A stretch of 37,694 nucleotides of DNA from Rhodobacter sp. Lineage in GTDB: Bacteria; Pseudomonadota; Alphaproteobacteria; Rhodobacterales; Rhodobacteraceae. Within the stretch, counting starts at the first letter, position 1, and each line of letters opens with the position of its first letter. The position numbers and the translations under genes were made by a program. Below the pieces are notes generated by a model that ran no database searches, had not been told where the DNA came from, and worked only from the letters and a program-made list of their open reading frames with translations. Below are positions 25,314 through 33,748 of the stretch, one piece after another. The stretch spans positions 1 through 37,694 of the forward strand of contig JADCEN010000031.1 of NCBI GenBank assembly GCA_020250175.1, written 5' to 3'.

Positions 25314-25583
25314 ATGGATGGCAGCCCCCTTGCCCCGCCCGCCGTTGTGACCCTGCCGGGGCCTGCGGGTGCCGGAAAGGGACCGCAGGCGCGCATGCCG
25401 GAACCGGATTTCGGCCCGATCCAGCTTTCGGCGACCGATCAACTGCGTGGCACCGTGCGGGCAGGCAGCCTGGTGTCGGATGACAGCGTGCTGACCATCC
25501 TGCAGGACCGGGTCGATGCGATGGCACCCATCGCGGACATCCGCAAGACGCTGGCGGCCATCGTGGCGCGGGTGGCGCAGTAA
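25314..25583 (+). CDS. small protein of unknown function downstream of acs
   Basis: An 89-residue protein that starts one base after the acs stop. The N-terminal third is low-complexity proline, glycine and alanine. The rest (PDFGPIQLSATDQLRGTVRAG, then DDSVLTILQDRVDAM...IRKTLAAIVARVAQ) looks like a compact helical domain. An alternative start is the ATG at 25395, which would leave only the better-looking 62 residues. No motif, signal peptide or membrane segment is visible and I do not recognise the family. The position between acs and a transporter suggests a linked but unknown role. Confidence 0.55.
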   Translation: MDGSPLAPPAVVTLPGPAGAGKGPQARMPEPDFGPIQLSATDQLRGTVRAGSLVSDDSVLTILQDRVDAMAPIADIRKTLAAIVARVAQ

Positions 25584-25779
25584 AGGCAAGGCCTGTGTCC
25601 GGGGCGGTTCCGGTCGCAGACATCAAGAACGGCAGGCGGATCGCGCAAGCGGGACGCCGGATTGCCCCTGGCACCGGAAGTACCTTTTGCGGGCAACCGC
25701 CGGGGGGAAAGCCGGGGCAGGGGGCCGCACCAGGGACAAGGGCCTGGTCCAAGGGACCATACAAGAAGGAGGACGCCTG

Positions 25780-27789
25780 ATGGCGACGACTGACATGAAC
25801 GTGAGGGATCGCTCACGTCCGATGACCGCAGAAGAGAAGAAGGTCATTCTTGCCTCTTCTGCGGGCACGATCTTCGAATGGTACGATTTTTACCTTTATG
25901 GCTCGCTGGCCGCGATCATCGGGGCGCAGTTCTTTACGCCGTTCCCCGAGGCGACGCGCAACGTCTTTGCGCTGCTGGCCTTTGCCGCAGGCTTCATCGT
26001 GCGTCCCTTCGGCGCGCTGGTCTTCGGGTCGCTGGGTGACCTGGTCGGCCGGAAATACACCTTCCTGATGACCATCGTGATCATGGGTGTATCGACCTTC
26101 CTTGTCGGTCTTCTGCCCAACTACTACAGTTGGGGTGTCGCGGCACCAATCATCCTGATTGCGCTGCGGATGCTTCAGGGCCTGGCCCTGGGCGGTGAAT
26201 ACGGCGGCGCGGCGGTTTACGTGGCAGAACATGCCCCGGCCAACCAGCGCGGCTACTTCACCGCCTTCATCCAGACCACGGCAACGCTGGGCCTGCTGCT
26301 GTCGCTGATCGTCATTCTTTCGGTGCAGGGCTATGTCAACGGCGCATTCCCCGATCAGCCGATCCTGGATGCGGCGGGCGTGGCGACGATGAACGCCGAC
26401 GGGACCCCCGCCATGATGAAGGCGTTCAACGCCTGGGGCTGGCGCATTCCGTTCCTTGGCTCGATCTTCCTGCTGCTGATCTCGCTCTACATCCGTCTGC
26501 AGATGAACGAGAGTCCGGCCTTCAGGAAGATGAAGGAAGAAGGATCGGCCTCCAAGGCACCGCTGCGCGAGGCGTTCGGCCCGGGGCGCAATGCCATGGT
26601 TCTGCTGATTGCACCGGTCCTGATGCTTGTGCTTGCATTCTCCGGCGCACTGACCGGGTCGCTTGCCATGTACATCGGCATCGCCTTTGTGGTGATTGCG
26701 GTGATCTGGGGCTGGCTGAACGCCAGGATTGCGCTGATAGCACTTCTGGGTCTGGTCGCGGGGCAGGCGGTTGTGTGGTACACGGGCCAGTTCTATGCGC
26801 TGTTCTTCCTGCAGAACGTCATCAAGGTTGATGCTTTCTCGGCCAACGTCTTTGTGGCCTGGTCGCTGATCATCGGCACGGGGGGCTTTCTGTTCTTCGG
26901 GGCGCTTTCAGACCGGATCGGGCGCAAACCGATCATCCTTGCGGGCTGTCTGATCGCCGCCCTGTCCTATCAGTTCGTGTTCCCGCTGCTGACCCAGACC
27001 GCCAACCCGATGCTGCACAGAGCACATCAGGTGCCGGTCGTGGTAACGGCGGACCCGGCCGACTGTTCGTTCCAGTTCAACCCGGTCGGCACGGCCAAGT
27101 TCACCAACTCCTGCGATATCACCAAGGCCCTTCTGTCGAAGTCGTCGGTTAACTACTCGACCGTCGCAGCTCCGGCAGGCAGCATCGCAACGGTAAAGAT
27201 CGGCGAAACGGAAATTCCGTCCTTCTCCGGCTCTGCCAATGCCGCTGCGGTCAAGGAACTGACCGCTGCGCTTGAAACCGCAAAGGCGGGCACCGACACG
27301 GCAGTGATCGATGCAGCGCAAGCCGCCCTTGACGCCGAAAAGGGCATACCGGCCGCCTTCACCAAGGCTGTGAACGCAGCGATTGCGGCGGCAGGTTACC
27401 CGCTGGTCGCGAAAGACAACACCACGGTCGCCAAGGCCGTGAACTTTGTCGATATCTTCACCGCGCAGAAACTGACGATCATTGCCATCCTGACCTACCT
27501 CATCATTCTGGTGACGATGGTCTACGGCCCGATCGCCGCCATGCTGGTGGAACTGTTCCCGACCCGGATCCGCTATTCCGGCCTGTCGCTGCCCTATCAC
27601 ATCGGCAACGGCTGGTTCGGCGGCCTGATGCCCGCAACCGCCTTTGCAATCTCGGCGCAAACCGGATCGGTCTATGGCGGGTTGTGGTACCCCATCGTCA
27701 TCGCCCTGATGACCGTTGTGATCGGGGCCCTGCTGGTGCCCGGCGGGACCCACAAGAAGAACATCTTCGGGGATGACACAGCGAGGTAG
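25780..27789 (+). CDS. MHS-family MFS transporter with two unusual insertions
   Basis: A 669-residue inner-membrane transporter of the metabolite:H+ symporter family, whose members usually have about 430-560 residues. Core motifs are intact: SSAGTIFEWYDFYLYG, GSLGDLVGRKYTF, the family block LRMLQGLALGGEYGG, WYTGQFYALFF, SDRIGRKP and VELFPTRIRYSGLSLPYHIG. There are two extras. One is a hydrophobic pair around residues 270-315 before the seventh helix. The other is a soluble, alanine-rich segment of about 145 residues (about 412-557), probably periplasmic, with two cysteines. The start at 25780 has a near-perfect ribosome site (AAGGAGG), preceded by a small hairpin at 25745-25759. The acs neighbour suggests a monocarboxylate substrate. 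Confidence 0.85.
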   Translation: MATTDMNVRDRSRPMTAEEKKVILASSAGTIFEWYDFYLYGSLAAIIGAQFFTPFPEATRNVFALLAFAAGFIVRPFGALVFGSLGDLVGRKYTFLMTIVIMGVSTFLVGLLPNYYSWGVAAPIILIALRMLQGLALGGEYGGAAVYVAEHAPANQRGYFTAFIQTTATLGLLLSLIVILSVQGYVNGAFPDQPILDAAGVATMNADGTPAMMKAFNAWGWRIPFLGSIFLLLISLYIRLQMNESPAFRKMKEEGSASKAPLREAFGPGRNAMVLLIAPVLMLVLAFSGALTGSLAMYIGIAFVVIAVIWGWLNARIALIALLGLVAGQAVVWYTGQFYALFFLQNVIKVDAFSANVFVAWSLIIGTGGFLFFGALSDRIGRKPIILAGCLIAALSYQFVFPLLTQTANPMLHRAHQVPVVVTADPADCSFQFNPVGTAKFTNSCDITKALLSKSSVNYSTVAAPAGSIATVKIGETEIPSFSGSANAAAVKELTAALETAKAGTDTAVIDAAQAALDAEKGIPAAFTKAVNAAIAAAGYPLVAKDNTTVAKAVNFVDIFTAQKLTIIAILTYLIILVTMVYGPIAAMLVELFPTRIRYSGLSLPYHIGNGWFGGLMPATAFAISAQTGSVYGGLWYPIVIALMTVVIGALLVPGGTHKKNIFGDDTAR

Positions 27790-27794
27790 CGGTT

Positions 27795-27826
27795 TTCCCG
27801 GGCCGGGAGTGATCCCGGCCCGGGAA
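27795..27826 (+). terminator. strong terminator after the MHS transporter
   Basis: A perfect 14-bp stem, TTCCCGGGCCGGGA with TCCCGGCCCGGGAA, around the tetraloop GTGA, starting five bases after the stop codon. The flanking TTTT and CTTTC give some U content. It should end the acs transcript and separate it from the response regulator. Confidence 0.8.
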
Positions 27827-27926
27827 CTTTCAGCTTATGGCTCACGCCGGGAACGGCAGGCATCACTCCCGCCAAGGGCACCCTGACAGTGCTTTTTGCG
27901 GGCAGGATGGCAAAGGGGGATGACAG

Positions 27927-28328
27927 ATGGCCGAGCGTCCGCCACGTCGCTGCGTCCTGATCGTCGAAGACGATGACAACATCGCCACCGCACTTGAGTA
28001 CGTCATTTCCCGCGAAGGACTGGATCAGGACCGCGTGGGCAACGGCGCAGACGCCGTGCGGCGCATCCGCGATCTTCGGCCTGACCTGGTTTTGCTGGAT
28101 GTCATGCTGCCGGAAGTTTCGGGATATGAAATCTGCCGCACCGTGCGGCAGGACAAATCCCTGGGCAATGTGAAGATTCTGATGATGACCGCACGCGGGT
28201 CAACAACCGAACGGCGCAAGGGGCTGGCGCTTGGGGCGGATGGCTTCATCTCGAAACCCTTCGAACTTAACGAATTGCGCAGCGAGGTGCGCCGTCTGCT
28301 TGGTGCCGGGGCACCGACCGGCCCGTGA
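27927..28328 (+). CDS. single-domain response regulator
   Basis: A 133-residue CheY-like receiver with nothing after it. The acidic pocket is VEDDD near residues 13-17, the phospho-acceptor is Asp58 (LVLLDVMLPEVSG), the switch Thr is in MMTARGS and the conserved lysine is in FISKPFELNEL. With no DNA-binding output domain, it must act through a protein partner or as a phosphate shuttle. No histidine kinase gene is next to it. It lies about 100 bases after the acs-unit terminator, so it has its own promoter. A link to acetate metabolism is only positional. Confidence 0.85.
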   Translation: MAERPPRRCVLIVEDDDNIATALEYVISREGLDQDRVGNGADAVRRIRDLRPDLVLLDVMLPEVSGYEICRTVRQDKSLGNVKILMMTARGSTTERRKGLALGADGFISKPFELNELRSEVRRLLGAGAPTGP

Positions 28329-28561
28329 CCCGCGGCGGGCTTTCGCGTGATGCGGGATGTCTTGCCGATTGTCATCGCGTTCAAGGGATCATGGGCTGTG
28401 GACTGGCCGGGACAGCGCAGGAAGACGCGGGCATTGCCAACGGCCCGCCTGACCAGGGGTTGAACCGCCACACCCCACCCCGGTGTCCGGCAGACAGCGG
28501 CCAGAACGGGGGGCGGTGCCCGTGCGGACACTGCAGCACCCCCCGCGCCGCAAGCGGTTCC

Positions 28562-29650
28562 TCAGCCCGATCCGCCGATGTCGCTTTGGGCCACGGCAAC
28601 CGACTTGATCACGGCGAACACCGCTTTGCCCGCCGCAAGACCCATCGCCTCGGCCGAGCGGCGCGTGACGCGCGCCAGCAAAAGGTCTGCTCCGGCGCGC
28701 AGCTGCACCACGGCCCCCGGCCCCTCGCCCAGCCGCAGCGCCGTGACGGTGGCGGGCAGGATGTTCAGGGCAGAGATGCCTTCGGGCCGGGTCAGGGCCA
28801 GCATCACGTCCTGCGCGGCAATCCGGACCCGCAGCATCGCCCCCGGATCGGCGGCGACACGGGGCAGCCACAGCGGACCGGCCGAGGTTTCCAGCCGCGA
28901 AAGCCCGTCCGCCTCGTGCCGCGCAAGCCGGGCGGCCAGCACTGAACCGGCCTCGCGGATGCCCAGCGCCGGAACCGCCGCCGGGTCTGACAGGATGTCC
29001 TGCGCCGGGCCCGCGCGCAGCACGCGCCCGCCCTCCAGCACCACCAGCGTTGTCGCCAGCCGGGCCACTTCGGCAAGCGCATGGCTGACAAACAGGACCG
29101 GCACCTGCGTTTCATCGCGCAGCCGTTCCAGATAGGGCAGGATCTCGGCCTTGCGCGCATCGTCGAGCGCCGCCATCGGCTCGTCCATCAGCAGCATCGC
29201 GGGGTTGGACAGCAGCGCGCGGCCAATGGCGACGCGGCTGCGCTCTCCGCCCGAAAGGGCACCGGGGCGGCGCGCCAGAAGCGGCTCGATCCCCAGAAGG
29301 TCCAGCACACGCGCCAGCGTCTCGCCCGGCCCGCGCGGCGCAAACCACCGCCCGTACAGCAGGTTCTGGCGCACCGTCAGATGCGGGAACAGGCGCGCAT
29401 CCTGAAACACATAGCCCAGACGGCGGCGATGCACCGCCACATCAATCCCGCCCGCGCTGTCAAACAGCACACGCCCGTCACGGGCGATACGCCCCGCGTC
29501 CGGGCGCAGCAGGCCCGCCACGGCATTGATCACGGTGGTCTTGCCCGACCCAGACCGCCCGAACAGCGCCGTAACCCCGGCCGGAGCCGTAAAGGCCACG
29601 TCCAGCGTGAAGCCCGCAAAAGCATGGCGCAGGCGCACGTCCAGCGTCAT
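28562..29650 (-). CDS. modC: molybdate ABC transporter, ATP-binding protein
   Basis: A 362-residue ATPase. Walker A is GRSGSGKTT, followed by FQDARLFPHLTVRQNL, the signature LSGGERSR, Walker B MLLMDEPMAALDD and FVSHALAEV. The C-terminal third is the TOBE (Mop-like) oxyanion-sensing domain (ISALNILPATVTAL...). The FQDARLFPHL pattern and the TOBE domain distinguish ModC from other ATPases. The start at 29650 overlaps the modB stop (ATGA). It energises import of molybdate (or tungstate) for molybdenum cofactor. Confidence 0.92.
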   Translation of the reverse strand: MTLDVRLRHAFAGFTLDVAFTAPAGVTALFGRSGSGKTTVINAVAGLLRPDAGRIARDGRVLFDSAGGIDVAVHRRRLGYVFQDARLFPHLTVRQNLLYGRWFAPRGPGETLARVLDLLGIEPLLARRPGALSGGERSRVAIGRALLSNPAMLLMDEPMAALDDARKAEILPYLERLRDETQVPVLFVSHALAEVARLATTLVVLEGGRVLRAGPAQDILSDPAAVPALGIREAGSVLAARLARHEADGLSRLETSAGPLWLPRVAADPGAMLRVRIAAQDVMLALTRPEGISALNILPATVTALRLGEGPGAVVQLRAGADLLLARVTRRSAEAMGLAAGKAVFAVIKSVAVAQSDIGGSG

Positions 29651-30345
29651 GCCCCGGCAATCCGACGCGCCACAGACCGGCCGACCCATTCCGACAGCAG
29701 CAGCGCCAGCATCGCGATAGCGATGGCCACCAGCACCAGCCGGAACGCCGCCGCATCCCCGCCGGGAACCTGCAGATAGGCATAAATCGCCGATGGCAGC
29801 GTCTGGGTCTGGCCGGGGATATTGGCAACGAAGGTGATCGTCGCGCCGAATTCGCCCATTGCCTTGGCAAAGGCCAGGATCGCCCCCGCAACGATTCCGG
29901 GCAGGATCAGCGGCAGCGTGACCGTGACGAACACCCAAGGACGAGAGGCCCCAAGCGTGCCCGCCGCCTCCTCCAGCCGGGGATCGACCGCCTCGATCGC
30001 CATGCGGATGGCCCGCACCATCAGCGGAAAGGCCATGACCGCCGCCGCAAGCGCGGCCCCGGTCCAGCGAAAGGCAAAGACCAGCCCGAAGGTTTCATCC
30101 AGAAATGCCCCCACCGCGCCCTTGCGCCCGAAGGTCAGCAGCAAAAGATACCCCGTCACCACCGGCGGCAGGATCAGCGGCAGATGCACCAGCCCATTCA
30201 GCAGCTGATGCCCCCAAAAGCGGTACCGCGCCAGCACATAGGCCACCGCGATGCCCAGGGGCAGGCTGATCAGGGTTGCCCAGAAGGACACGCGCAGCGA
30301 CAGGGCAACGGCGCGCCATTCATCGGGGGTCAACCAGTCTGTCAT
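29647..30345 (-). CDS. modB: molybdate ABC transporter permease
   Basis: A 232-residue permease with five hydrophobic segments. The EAA-type loop (RLEEAAGTLGASRPWVFVTVTLPLILPGI) is followed by the molybdate-specific AKAMGEFGATITFVANIPGQTQTLPSAIY. The start is the ATG at 30345, giving the family N-terminus MTDWLTPDEWRAVALSLRVS. The frame runs further upstream to 30633 but that part does not look coding. modA, which usually precedes modB, is absent: the 671 bases upstream contain no binding protein. Confidence 0.92.
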   Translation of the reverse strand: MTDWLTPDEWRAVALSLRVSFWATLISLPLGIAVAYVLARYRFWGHQLLNGLVHLPLILPPVVTGYLLLLTFGRKGAVGAFLDETFGLVFAFRWTGAALAAAVMAFPLMVRAIRMAIEAVDPRLEEAAGTLGASRPWVFVTVTLPLILPGIVAGAILAFAKAMGEFGATITFVANIPGQTQTLPSAIYAYLQVPGGDAAAFRLVLVAIAIAMLALLLSEWVGRSVARRIAGA

Positions 30346-31016
30346 CCGTCTCCGGCCCGGGCGCCTGTGCCCGTGTGCGCGCAGCCTAACAGGCTGCGAA
30401 GAAAGTGCCAGCCGCATGGGCTGCCGGAACGGAAGGCGGGAAACCTGGCCCCTGCGCGCCCCGCCCGATCTGGCCGGGGCCATCATCCCGTCCCCGCGTC
30501 GCGCGTGCCGCAGGCCCGCCGGGGGCCACCGCCCCCGGCGGGCGCTGGCCTGCGTTGCGCGTGCAGGAACCGTCACTATGCAGCCTTGGGGTGCAACCGG
30601 GCGGGGAAACGCCGTCGCGCAGCCGGGGTGCAATCAGACCTTCCTGGGCGGGGAGCTGCGATGCACCTTCGCTTGCGCCGGTGGCCGACACCCGAACGTG
30701 CCCTTTGGCCTTGCAATGCCCGTGCCGATGTCGACAGAGGTGATAACCGGGCTGCGAATGTTCCAAGAAGTTCAACAGGATGCGGCTTTCCCGGCCCGAC
30801 CCCCAATATCTGGCAGGATCACGGAGTCACAAAATCCTGCCCTTGAGAATCCTGCCTCAGAAGTGGTGCCCCAGGCCCGGCATCAGGGAATGCAGGACCG
30901 CGCCGGTGTTTCCCCTTGGGTCTTGATCCAAACGGCCCCGGGGAACGAAGGTCCGCATGTCGGTGTTGACAGCCAGAGGTCGCCGCGACGGGAACCAGCG
31001 CAAAGGCGTACGGTGC
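30346..31016. other. 671-base gap upstream of modB, no modA
   Basis: Open frames here have no recognisable protein features. The segment carries the large hairpin at 30514-30543, two copies of GGGGTGCAA about 40 bases apart (30590-30640), and a weakly AT-rich part near 30750-30840. A molybdate-binding protein would need about 750 bases, so modA is not hidden here intact. Confidence 0.5.
30514..30543. repeat. perfect 13-bp palindromic hairpin upstream of modB
   Basis: GCCCGCCGGGGGC (30514-30526) pairs perfectly with GCCCCCGGCGGGC (30531-30543) around the loop CACC. There is no U run on either side. It could be a terminator remnant of a lost gene, a REP-like palindrome or a leader structure of the mod transcript, since it lies about 170 bases upstream of the modB start. 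Confidence 0.6.
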
Positions 31017-31529
31017 TTAACCGTGGTTCATCTGTCTGGCTGGTGCAGGCCGCATATCCCGCCAAAGCGCAATCCCTGCGGCCAGCACAATGGCGAGTTC
31101 CAGCAGGAAGGTCCAGTGCAGGATGAAATTCCACACCCACCAGCCGTAGCGGGCAGGCACCTCGACCAGGTTCACCTCGTAACTGGCAAAAGGCTTCAGC
31201 CAAAGGATTTCCGCCGCAATGCTGTCCAGCACCATATGCAGCAGCAGGCAGGCCAGGGCGACCCGGATGAAAGGGTAAAGACGGGTCCAGTGCAGGATGC
31301 GCGCCACGGCCCAGGCGCAGGCGGCACAGGCCACCCAGAACAGGGGCCAGTGAAAGACGTAAGCGTGGTGGACCGTCTGCCGGTTATCGACAAGGTAGAA
31401 CCAGAGCAGATCGGTATCGGGCAGAACCGAGGCGACGATGCCGGTCAGGATCAGCGCCTTGCGGTCTGGGTGACCCCTGCTCAGGTACCGCGACAGCAGA
31501 TACCCGGCGGGAATATGGGCCACAAACAT
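31017..31529 (-). CDS. YdjM-like inner-membrane protein (metal-dependent hydrolase family)
   Basis: A 170-residue membrane protein with about four hydrophobic segments. It begins MFVAHIPAGYLLSRYL and has the PDTDLLWFY acidic motif and LLLHMVLDSI, the pattern of the YdjM/DUF457 family, annotated as membrane-bound metal-dependent hydrolases. The histidine and aspartate residues in AHIPAGY, PDTD and HMVLD are candidate metal ligands. The start at 31529 is chosen because family members start right at this M(F)xxH segment; an upstream extension to 31595 is not conserved. No neighbour indicates a substrate. Confidence 0.75.
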   Translation of the reverse strand: MFVAHIPAGYLLSRYLSRGHPDRKALILTGIVASVLPDTDLLWFYLVDNRQTVHHAYVFHWPLFWVACAACAWAVARILHWTRLYPFIRVALACLLLHMVLDSIAAEILWLKPFASYEVNLVEVPARYGWWVWNFILHWTFLLELAIVLAAGIALWRDMRPAPARQMNHG

Positions 31530-32118
31530 GGGGTGTCCGGCGGTGGGTTGGTTTCTGACGGCGGTCAGACTGGCGGAATGGTGTAATCTGCGCAAGGTGA
31601 ATACAGGAGTGAATCAGGGTGGAGCGTTGTTTGTGGGCGTGGCGGGCAACCCTGCCGGAGCGCTAGGCGGCGCGGCGGGGCGGTTCGGCTTCAGGAGGCG
31701 CGAGGCCGGGTGATCAGGTGGCAGGAGGCTGCGGGGGACCGGGTGTATTCTGGCGGGGATCGGATGGAAGCGGCGCGGGTCTTTGCCGAGAATCGAGAAG
31801 GGTAGGACAGGGCGGTGATGCCACTGTCCAAATGAGAGCGGTGTAGGGAATCCTTTAGAATCATATGGGTATGGCAGGTGGACTCAAGGTCTGCAAAGGA
31901 TTAAGGAGAGGGTGCGTCTGTGTTATGGTTACGTAGTCACTCCGAGGGGCGGGCAGACCCGACATCGCGTTGAGGAAACTTCTCCTGAAAGACAAGTCGT
32001 AAGCCATGATAGAGTTCTCACTTCTGTCAAGAAGAGATCAACACAGAGCGAGATAGGCTTGGACACTCGCGTAACTTTAGGGCTAAGATGATCACAGCGG
32101 AAGCCTGCCGAGATATTC
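31530..32118. other. 589-base gap leading into the low-GC island
   Basis: No gene is supported. The composition shifts from GC-rich to clearly AT-richer at about 31850, which I take as the left edge of the acquired segment. An 8-bp inverted repeat, AATCCTTT near 31849 and AAAGGATT near 31896, lies at this transition. The promoter of the downstream cassette must be in 31900-32118, but I cannot pick one -35/-10 pair with confidence. Confidence 0.4.
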
Positions 32119-32709
32119 ATGCCAATTCCTGAATTTACGGCGCATGGCGCGTTGCCACCTTTCATTTCAGGACGTGCTACCGATGAGAGCGCACGTTCTC
32201 CTTATCAAGCCACAATGTTCGATGTGGTTAATCGTTTTTGCAACTCTCCGACACGTGCGAAACTTCTCAAAGGTCTCAACGCTTACCGCAAACATCTTCA
32301 TGCGGGAGGATTCCTTACGGGAACCCAATGGATAGATGGAAGTTTTGTTGAGAATGTTGAGGTATCACGAAAACGACCACCGAAAGATATTGATGTCGTT
32401 ACTCTGTTCAATCGGCCACTAAAGTATCAGTTCGATGCTGGTGCTTGGATGAATGACTTCAACAGCTATGTATTCCAGACCTATTTCGACACCAAACTCA
32501 TGAAGCCCAGATTCATGTGCGATACCTACCCGATAGACCTTGATGCAGGGGCGCGCGCGCTGGTCAGGAACACAACATATTGGCATGGGCTATTCAGCGA
32601 CATGCGCGATACAAATGCAAAGAAAGGAATAGTGGAAATTCCTCTCGCTGTCGACGTCATGGAATTTTCAGCCATCGAGCAATTGATTGGGGACAAGTTC
32701 AATGTCTGA
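32119..32709 (+). CDS. DUF6932-type nucleotidyltransferase-like protein
   Basis: A 196-residue protein. IDGSFVENVEVSRKRPPKDIDVVTLF (central third) has the polymerase-beta nucleotidyltransferase pattern: GS, a spacer, then the catalytic DxD in DIDVV. A third acidic residue could come from VDVMEF near the end. The N-terminus (IPEFTAHGALPPFI) fits the DUF6932 proteins I recall, so the ATG at 32119 is kept although its ribosome site is weak. Such proteins occur in toxin-antitoxin and defence contexts, modifying tRNA or proteins with nucleotides; which applies here is unknown. Base composition is lower in GC than the chromosome. Its end overlaps the next start by 8 bases. Confidence 0.7.
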   Translation: MPIPEFTAHGALPPFISGRATDESARSPYQATMFDVVNRFCNSPTRAKLLKGLNAYRKHLHAGGFLTGTQWIDGSFVENVEVSRKRPPKDIDVVTLFNRPLKYQFDAGAWMNDFNSYVFQTYFDTKLMKPRFMCDTYPIDLDAGARALVRNTTYWHGLFSDMRDTNAKKGIVEIPLAVDVMEFSAIEQLIGDKFNV

Positions 32710-33652
32710 CCTCCAAAGAATCGCTGATCTTGAACTCCAACGGCGTGAACTAAAGACACTCATAGATGAATCGCGAAGTGATGGAGACATTGTTGGTCAA
32801 CGGAGTTTTTCGGCACGCCTAGAAGCTGTCGAAGAGGAGATATCTGCATTGACCGCAAGTGATGCAATGATCGCGGAGATAGCGCTCTTGTTTGACGGCG
32901 CTCCAGTTGATGGAGGACGATCTATAGACGCGACTTTTGCAACGAAAGCCCTCCACCACTTTCAATCTATCGTCACTCGCCTTTTTTCTGCAAACCTTCG
33001 CGGCGAACTAGCGGCGCGTGGAAAGATAAGAGGTGCAGACCTCGCCGCATTGAACATTCGCGGCATCGCGACGGGGTCTTTTGGGTTCATCCTCGAAGAA
33101 AAAGATGCACTGCAGTCCAGCGTCGTAAAGACACCTTTGAGGGAAGTTTTAGAGGAAGCCGCATCGCTCTTTGACGAGTTTACGCAGGAAAGTGATGATG
33201 AATTCTTGATCAATGTTGATGACATCAATCCGAGAGTATTTAAGGCATTGGCTCAGTTTTTTGGGCACCTAGAAAGGAACGATGCTTCACTTAAGGCCAA
33301 CCTTCCCGACCGTCAACTTTTGTTTGATCGCACAGGAATATCGAGGGCGTATAAGAGAATATCAGACACAAGCGTAAAAATTGATCCAGTCACTTGGGCT
33401 GGTACGCTAGTGGGGCTTTCGCCAATTAGACGAACCTTTGACTTTAAGAAAGATGGCACCCAACAAATAATCTCCGGAAAATTCAGCTATCAAGTAAGCC
33501 AAGACTACCTTGAGCGCATCGAGAGTGACGAAGGTATCACCCTCGGAGATAGATTTACTGCAAGAATCGAAATCGGCACGATTAAGAAGCCGGACGGATC
33601 CACGAGCGTAAGCTATACTGTCACCGACTTAGTTCAGATCGAAAGGAAGTGA
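32702..33652 (+). CDS. unknown partner protein of the nucleotidyltransferase gene
   Basis: A 316-residue protein I do not recognise. Residues 1-60 are rich in charged residues and heptad-like leucine/isoleucine (LQRIADLELQRRELKTLIDE... LEAVEEEISALTA), a probable coiled coil. The middle contains IRGIATGSFGFILEEKD and an acidic helical part (LREVLEEAASLFDEFTQESDDEF). The last 100 residues look beta-rich (GKFSYQVSQDYL, RFTARIEIGTI, SVSYTVTDLVQIERK). No membrane segment, nuclease or ATPase motif is visible. The start at 32702 overlaps the upstream gene in another frame, so the two are coupled. It could be an antitoxin-like inhibitor, a sensor or a scaffold. Confidence 0.7.
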   Translation: MSDLQRIADLELQRRELKTLIDESRSDGDIVGQRSFSARLEAVEEEISALTASDAMIAEIALLFDGAPVDGGRSIDATFATKALHHFQSIVTRLFSANLRGELAARGKIRGADLAALNIRGIATGSFGFILEEKDALQSSVVKTPLREVLEEAASLFDEFTQESDDEFLINVDDINPRVFKALAQFFGHLERNDASLKANLPDRQLLFDRTGISRAYKRISDTSVKIDPVTWAGTLVGLSPIRRTFDFKKDGTQQIISGKFSYQVSQDYLERIESDEGITLGDRFTARIEIGTIKKPDGSTSVSYTVTDLVQIERK

Positions 33653-33654
33653 AA

Positions 33655-33735
33655 TTGACGGATTTTTTTGAACTGGAAAAGCTTCTCAACATCACCACAT
33701 TTCTAAGCCGGTGCCAATCGCTTCCAACGCCCTAA
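33655..33735 (+). pseudogene. possible truncated third gene of the cassette (26 codons)
   Basis: Two bases after the partner gene's stop a TTG opens a frame, LTDFFELEKLLNITTFLSRC, that looks protein-like and stops at a TAA (33733-33735) just where the sequence returns to high GC. An AGGAAG ribosome site (33645-33650) is correctly placed. This could be the first part of a third gene cut off when the chromosome beyond was joined, or a real short peptide. The evidence is suggestive only. Confidence 0.35.
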
Positions 33736-33748
33736 CTTCATCTTGCCA

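Noticed and set aside
30346-30633. N-terminal extension of modB or a hidden modA fragment
   Set aside because: The translated residues are Arg/Pro/Gly-rich and match neither ModB nor ModA; the family start is at 30345.
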